Source of the DNA: Aldrovandia affinis
Taxonomy: Eukaryota > Chordata > Actinopteri > Notacanthiformes > Halosauridae
Reading direction: 5' to 3'
DNA length: 64,000 bases
Assembly (NCBI GenBank): GCA_029706075.1
Contig: JAINUG010000108.1
Coordinates: 2,666,001-2,730,000 of the forward strand
Shown one piece after another: positions 59,423 through 64,000 of this stretch; positions within the stretch are counted from its first letter, which is position 1, and the number at the start of each line of letters is the position of its first letter. The notes beneath the pieces are model-generated. The model was not told the DNA's origin, ran no database searches, and saw nothing but the letters and a program-made list of their open reading frames with translations. The position numbers and the translations under genes were made by a program.

Positions 59423-59490
59423 AGCATTTAGCAGACACTCTTAGCGACTTACAAGATGTGCATTAATACATACGAACAATCAGTATGTAG
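59423..59490 (-). mobile_element. L2-clade LINE 3' end fragment
   Basis: AAGCATTTAGCAGACACTCT, then AGCGACTTACAAGATGTGC and ATTAATACAT, match the reverse complement of the L2 3' end at 12430-12612 closely, with a short deletion in the stem-loop. Both belong to the same LINE family. Confidence 0.8.
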
Positions 59491-60493
59491 TATTTCTTTA
59501 GTATGAAATGTACATCTGAGGAAAATATGCCCCACCAACAACAACACCATTTACAGTCATGCCACAGCATACAGGACAAATGCCAAAATAAACTTAATTT
59601 GCCTCCGCCCTCCTTTAATACGTCAGTTGAAGTACCACGTTTCATCGAAAAGATTAAAATGAGAGGAGATTTGGACAAAAGAGTATAGTGTGATATACTA
59701 CTGTTCCAATCATAGAACTATGAACAGTAATTCACCTAAGGCAATTTAGATCAACACCTGTGTGAAACTCATAAAGGTTCGTAGTTATGGAGGTTGACTG
59801 CTTATTTCTGTTCAAATGTGATTTTACAATACAATTTCTGGCAACTGGTGAATGACTGTCATTTATTTTAGTCACTTCCTGGCAGTGGTTTATTTGCTTC
59901 CTCTGAAATAGCAACCTTTTATTAATGGGGGGATGCAAGGTCACACACTGACACACATCCAATGCAGTATTGCAGAACGCACAGTGTTCAAGAAGTAGGA
60001 TAGCCATGCAGATGAGAAATGCATGAATTCTACGTGTTAACTACAAGCTTCAATCAAGGATATTAACCAACTAACCAACAGCAGAGTGTGAAAAAATATA
60101 TATTGATATTTTGACGCTGATATTTCGGTGAGGCCCTGTGCAGCAATGACTTGTGGTTAATTGTTGCTATGTTATCCTGTTTGAAGCTGACATGTTATTG
60201 ATGACGAACACACAATTCAACTACCATGTATATGTGAGCATGTCTCTGTAATTATGACGTAAGTTGAATAGCATTAAGCACATTACATTTCTGTTAATAA
60301 TGCACCAAAAGGAATGTGATAGACTAGTGATACATTGGACAGCAAAGGGGAAGGGCAAACGGGTGAACTCATCATAAATTTACTCATGTCGTCTCATGAT
60401 TGAATAACTCACTATGAAATATAATTTAACACACTAAACAATATCAATGACCCTTTAAGACTGTATTCAGCTAAAAGTCATGTATTACTTACA
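59491..60493. other. unassigned sequence
   Basis: No gene or repeat recognised. Frames of 61-91 codons on both strands overlap and lack motifs. Confidence 0.4.
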
Positions 60494-60495
60494 TA

Positions 60496-61360
60496 CACTA
60501 CCGGTCAAAAGCAGTTTTTACTGAAATTTAAGCAGTTCAAGTCCAGTGAATAACCTGAAATGGTACAAAGGTAAGCGGTAAACTGCCAGAGGTAAAACAA
60601 AAAAGTTTAGGTTACCAAAAACTGAAAAAGAATGTACATTTCAGAGGCCCATTTCAGGGAACAAATAATGGGTTAACGTGGGTTAACAGTCACTCTGTGC
60701 AAGTCGCCGACTCTGGATTCAGCAAAAGAGCCCCAGACCATCACGCTTCCTCCTCCATGTTTAACAGTTGGTGTCACACACTGAGGAACTACTCAATGGC
60801 CTACAAAAACCTTTAAAAATGTCAAGATATTTGTCCATAACACCTTCCTCCAGTCTTCAGTAGTCCACTGGTGGTGCTTCATGGCCCAGGCAAGCCTCTT
60901 TTTCTTATTTTGCCATCATAGCAATGGCTTTCTTACTGCCACTCGACCTGTCAAACCTGCAGCTCGAAGTCTTCTCTCCACAGTTGAAACTGAGACTTCC
61001 TTACTTCCTTACTACCAGTGTTAAGCTGTGCTTGAAGCTGTTGCCCTGTGAGCCACCTATCACGCAGACTGTTGACTCTCAGAATCTTGTCTTCTGATTT
61101 TGTTGTGGCTTTGGGTCTGCCAGACCTCTTCCTGTCAGACATTCCTTCAGTTTCCAAGTGCCTTTTGATGGTGTAGGAAACTACTCACTGCCAAAAATTC
61201 CATTATTTTTCAGTTTTTGGTAACCTAAACTTATTTTTTTAACCTCTGGCAGTTTATCGCTTACCTTTGTACCATTTCAGGTTATTTACTGGACTTGAAC
61301 TGCTTAAATTTAAGTAAAAACTGGAAAATGGGGGTGTTCTAAAACTTTTGACCGGTAGTG
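60496..61360 (-). mobile_element. Tc1-like transposon, internally deleted, long inverted repeats
   Basis: The ends CACTACCGGTCAAAAG and its complement are flanked by TA on both sides (60494-60495 and 61361-61362), the exact duplication of Tc1/mariner. Inverted similarity continues for well over 100 bases (GCAGTTCAAGTCCAGT, CCTGAAATGGTACAAAGG, TTAGGTTACCAAAAACTG in both arms), with a small deletion in the left arm. The element is 865 bp against about 1.6 kb for full copies, and the missing part is mainly the catalytic half of the transposase. Confidence 0.9.
60880..61157 (-). pseudogene. Tc1-like transposase N-terminal remnant
   Basis: The minus strand encodes the DNA-binding half: MSDRKRSGRPKATTKSEDK and NSLRDRWLTGQQLQAQLNTG, with the GRPR/GRPK-like basic motif and the second helix-turn-helix typical of Tc1. 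After a break the reading continues as QNKKKRLAWAMKHHQWTTED near 60900. The catalytic DDE domain is mostly deleted; only a GGGSVMVWG-like fragment is left near 60750. It belongs to the element at 60496-61360. Confidence 0.85.
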
Positions 61361-61362
61361 TA

Positions 61363-62046
61363 TGTAAGGAACCACTTTAAAATGTATACAGTTCACAAAT
61401 TACACAAAGAAACCCATGACAGAAACAGATATTGCTTCATTCAAAATATATGACCAATCAAACCCCTTTGGAGAATGGGACTTTACTCACAATAATAGAA
61501 TCCCTGAATTATGGAAACTGAAAAATGGATATGAAAAAAATGTATACGTATAAGAAGCAAAGCAATCATTTCTCATGAAGGTACAGTAACAAATGTAGGT
61601 CCTGTAGATATTACTTAGATGAGACTAATACATTTTAGACAAGCATATTTAATGTACGGCATTACAAAATTGTTTTAAGCATGTGTTCAAGAAGTGATTA
61701 TAAGTGAAAAGTTATATCTGGCTGAACTCAGTAATGTTAAGTGGGAATGAAGCCAAAAATCATAGGCTTTGAGTTGACTAAATGACTACTTTTTCTTTTC
61801 TTTTTTTCTTTGTACGCATAAAAAACGGAATATAAAAGCACACACAAAAGTTCTGATTTGAGCAACCCTAATTTTCTTAGAATCAAACAAACAATATTGT
61901 TAAAATGATCAATAAATGCATCAAAGCAAAGCCATGCACAAGTTGCTGAGAGGAAAGTAGGGTCTCACGGTCTCCTGCTATACTTGTTTTGACGTGATAC
62001 TAGGGTGACATCTAGTGGTGTTACAGACCACAGCACACAGCTGCTC
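61363..62046. other. unassigned sequence
   Basis: No gene or repeat recognised. AT-rich. Confidence 0.4.
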
Positions 62047-62596
62047 CAGTGTGAATGAGGGTCACACACTGTGTATGCTGGTTTTTGTTCCTGCTAGTCT
62101 CTTGATCAATTAAGATTGTTGAAAACATCTGTGTAAGTTCTACCATTTTCTTCTTTGAACTTATTTTAACACAATGCAGGTTTGGCTCGTTGCCAATTGC
62201 TTTGTCGTTGAATTCTTTATTTTCCACAAATGGTTTCTGTGACCAGCTGTTCACTTAATAAGGCTCCCACTGATTTCACCTGTCTACAATTGAATCAATT
62301 AAAAGATGTAACCTCTTTGTAAAGGAATCATGTGTCATACAGTGCATTACAGAAAATGAGAGCAATAGTGACTGATTAAATGTCCTGGGATGTGAACATG
62401 GGACGTTTATTGTTCATGGCATGCATAGCTATTTCTGACATATGGTCTTAACAGTGTGAAATCATGCTTTAATATAAATTAAAAGTGTCTAATTAAGAAC
62501 AATTAACAGCTAGTTACAATAGAGAGGCTACAATTATGGTTGGAATGAAAACCAGCACACAAAGTGGGCCCCCAGGACCGAGGTTGGGGACCACTG
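62047..62596. mobile_element. probable hAT MITE, worn
   Basis: The right end reads GGGCCCCCAGGACCGAGG then TTGGGGACCACTG, the terminal block of a widespread fish hAT-type MITE. Its subterminal part (GAATGAAAACCAGCACAC) is mirrored at the left by GTGTATGCTGGTTTTTGTTC near 62071-62090. The left terminal repeat (from about CAGTGTGAATGAGG) is poorly preserved and no clear duplication was found, so the exact ends are uncertain. Confidence 0.55.
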
Positions 62597-62599
62597 CAT

Positions 62600-63190
62600 T
62601 AGTGGGTTTACTGATGCTGCAAGCCTGCACATTCTGTTTAAGGTGCATTAGTACAAATTAAAGTTAAAAGTGTTTGCATGCAATGACATTTCAGATGCAT
62701 CCACTGAATTGTAAGCTACTATATGTGTTTAATACTGTTTCAGAAGTCTTTACAAGCCTTTTCCATTTCATTTAATGTAATTTCATTCAACATCAAAAAT
62801 AATGTTGTGTCACTTCTTTTCGGTTAAGTGTTAAATCACATGAATAAATATTCTGTTTCAGAGAAGAATGGAACTTCATATGAGTTGCAGCTTAAGCTCC
62901 TTAAGATCCTAAATGCAAAGTGACAGGCCAGTCAGGCCAGTTCTCCTCTCCATAGTTGAAACGCTATTGGCCAGCGTGCCACAGCTGATGTACTGGGGCA
63001 ACATGGAAAGAACACAACTCTGTGAACACCCAGAAAATGAGAGTTGTGACAAGAAGCCTTTTGCTGAGACCTACAACTCAGCTACTGAAATGTCCAAATG
63101 TGCTGCTTTATATATCCAAGTGCAGAAATAACCACTGCAGTGACCTGAGACAATGTAAACTTCCAAAATGCATGGCTAGTACAAGAATTG
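62600..63190. other. unassigned sequence
   Basis: No gene or repeat recognised. Confidence 0.4.
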
Positions 63191-63198
63191 TTTACAGT

Positions 63199-63490
63199 GG
63201 CCTCCTGCGTGGTCCAGTGGTTAAAACCTTCGACGCTGGCCACGGCGACTGGGGTTAGATCCCACCAGCCACGCCAGAGTCTGTCGATTGGCTGTCCGCC
63301 CCAGGGAGGAGGGAAGGGAAGCCGACAGGGCGTTCGCTGCTCACAGGAGTGGCTCTGTAGTACTGGGTTACGGTCGACGGCCTGGCGAGTGCCGTCTCGG
63401 AGGACACGATACTTTGCCTTCATCACTACCAGTCACAGGGCTACGGCAGCTAACTCACATTACGAGGGGGGGGATTGACTTGAAAATAGT
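63199..63490 (+). mobile_element. tRNA-derived SINE (family 2), near-full copy
   Basis: The head GGCCTCCTGCGTGGTCCAGT with B-box-like GGTTAGATCCC leads into the family body (GATTGGCTGTCCGCCCCAGG) and the GGGGGGGATTGACTTG tail. It is close to the copy at 20904-21265. No convincing target duplication was found. Frames on both strands (up to 114 codons) are by-products of the GC-rich body. Confidence 0.85.
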
Positions 63491-63492
63491 GA

Positions 63493-64000
63493 AAACCTTT
63501 CACAATAGCAGGTTTGCTTTGTTATAATGAGCATGATGTGTCTTTGTTAGAAATTACCCCATTATATGGTTAAAATCCAGCTTAGATGCATTTAATGACA
63601 TATCACACAGACTCTTTCTCTTTCCTCCATATAAGAGGAATAAAGTAACAATAATGTAAAAAAGACAAAAACGGACCCTTCCTCTTTTGGCTCCAGGTTG
63701 TTGCTATGTATATTGGACTGACTGGTAATTGGAAAATTGACACATACTGACTGAATATTAGTGTCAAGAAGATTTAGAAGTCCAGTTGAGTTGGAACTTA
63801 TTTGTGCGATTGAACTTTTTTAAAAATTATTTTGCATTTTCTAACATGTTTATCTTTATTCCCAAATTTTGGAATCGCAATGTAAGCCTGTTCTATCTCT
63901 GAAACATCCAGTGTCAATTTGGGAGTGCACAGACTAGCACATGTGCCATCGAAAAAGGGGGCTGCACCATGGCACTGTTCTTTTTTTTCTACAGTGCACC
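63493..64000. other. unassigned sequence at the window edge
   Basis: No gene or repeat recognised. Confidence 0.4.

Overview
This 64 kb window looks like gene-poor DNA from a ray-finned fish. The evidence is AT-rich sequence with long CA/GT, GA and TA microsatellites, V-SINEs carrying the typical fish central domain, L2-clade LINE tails ending in TGTAA-type repeats (as in eel UnaL2 and its partner SINEs), and several Tc1-like, hAT and PIF/Harbinger DNA transposon families that are common in teleosts. The TGTAA-type tails hint at a basal teleost such as an elopomorph, but this is only an inference. I see no prokaryotic features, CRISPR array, rRNA or free-standing tRNA gene.

No complete host protein-coding gene is visible. 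The best host-gene candidates are a possible 3'-terminal exon on the minus strand near 43.7 kb (pyrimidine tract, AG, short open frame, AATAAA), an unidentified open frame at 41.7-42.1 kb, a compact CpG island at 49.9-50.1 kb and a smaller CpG cluster with a good start context near 9.65 kb. All are weak, and the rest of the unassigned sequence may be intergenic or intronic.

Layout: 0-10 kb holds a decayed SINE, a G-rich tract, a perfect 19-bp hairpin and microsatellites. 11-12.6 kb is a nest: a decayed Harbinger transposase cut by a small hAT element and followed by a V-SINE, both with target-site duplications, then an L2 3' end. 14-17 kb has a tRNA-derived SINE, a foldback MITE and a decayed L2 reverse-transcriptase fragment. 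20.9-22.6 kb has a full SINE and a solo LTR with perfect 5-bp duplications. 24.4-25.8 kb has a V-SINE, a Tc1 fragment and a long GT tract. 28.6-30.5 kb is a Harbinger element with an open 203-codon first exon. 30.8-35.6 kb holds a SINE and three Tc1-type elements or fragments. 39.2 kb is a third V-SINE. 43.9-44.5 kb is an hAT element beside the possible terminal exon. 52.5-63.5 kb contains an hAT MITE, L2 tails, an internally deleted Tc1 element with long inverted repeats, another MITE-like copy and a last SINE.

The elements depend on one another in the usual way. The SINEs and non-coding MITEs have no machinery and rely on L2, hAT or Tc1 enzymes encoded elsewhere. The near identity of the three V-SINEs suggests recent retrotransposition. 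I did not find a convincing new biological system; the most informative structures are the three-layer nest at 11-12.2 kb, the SINE family with two different tRNA-like heads, and the few exon-like signals.
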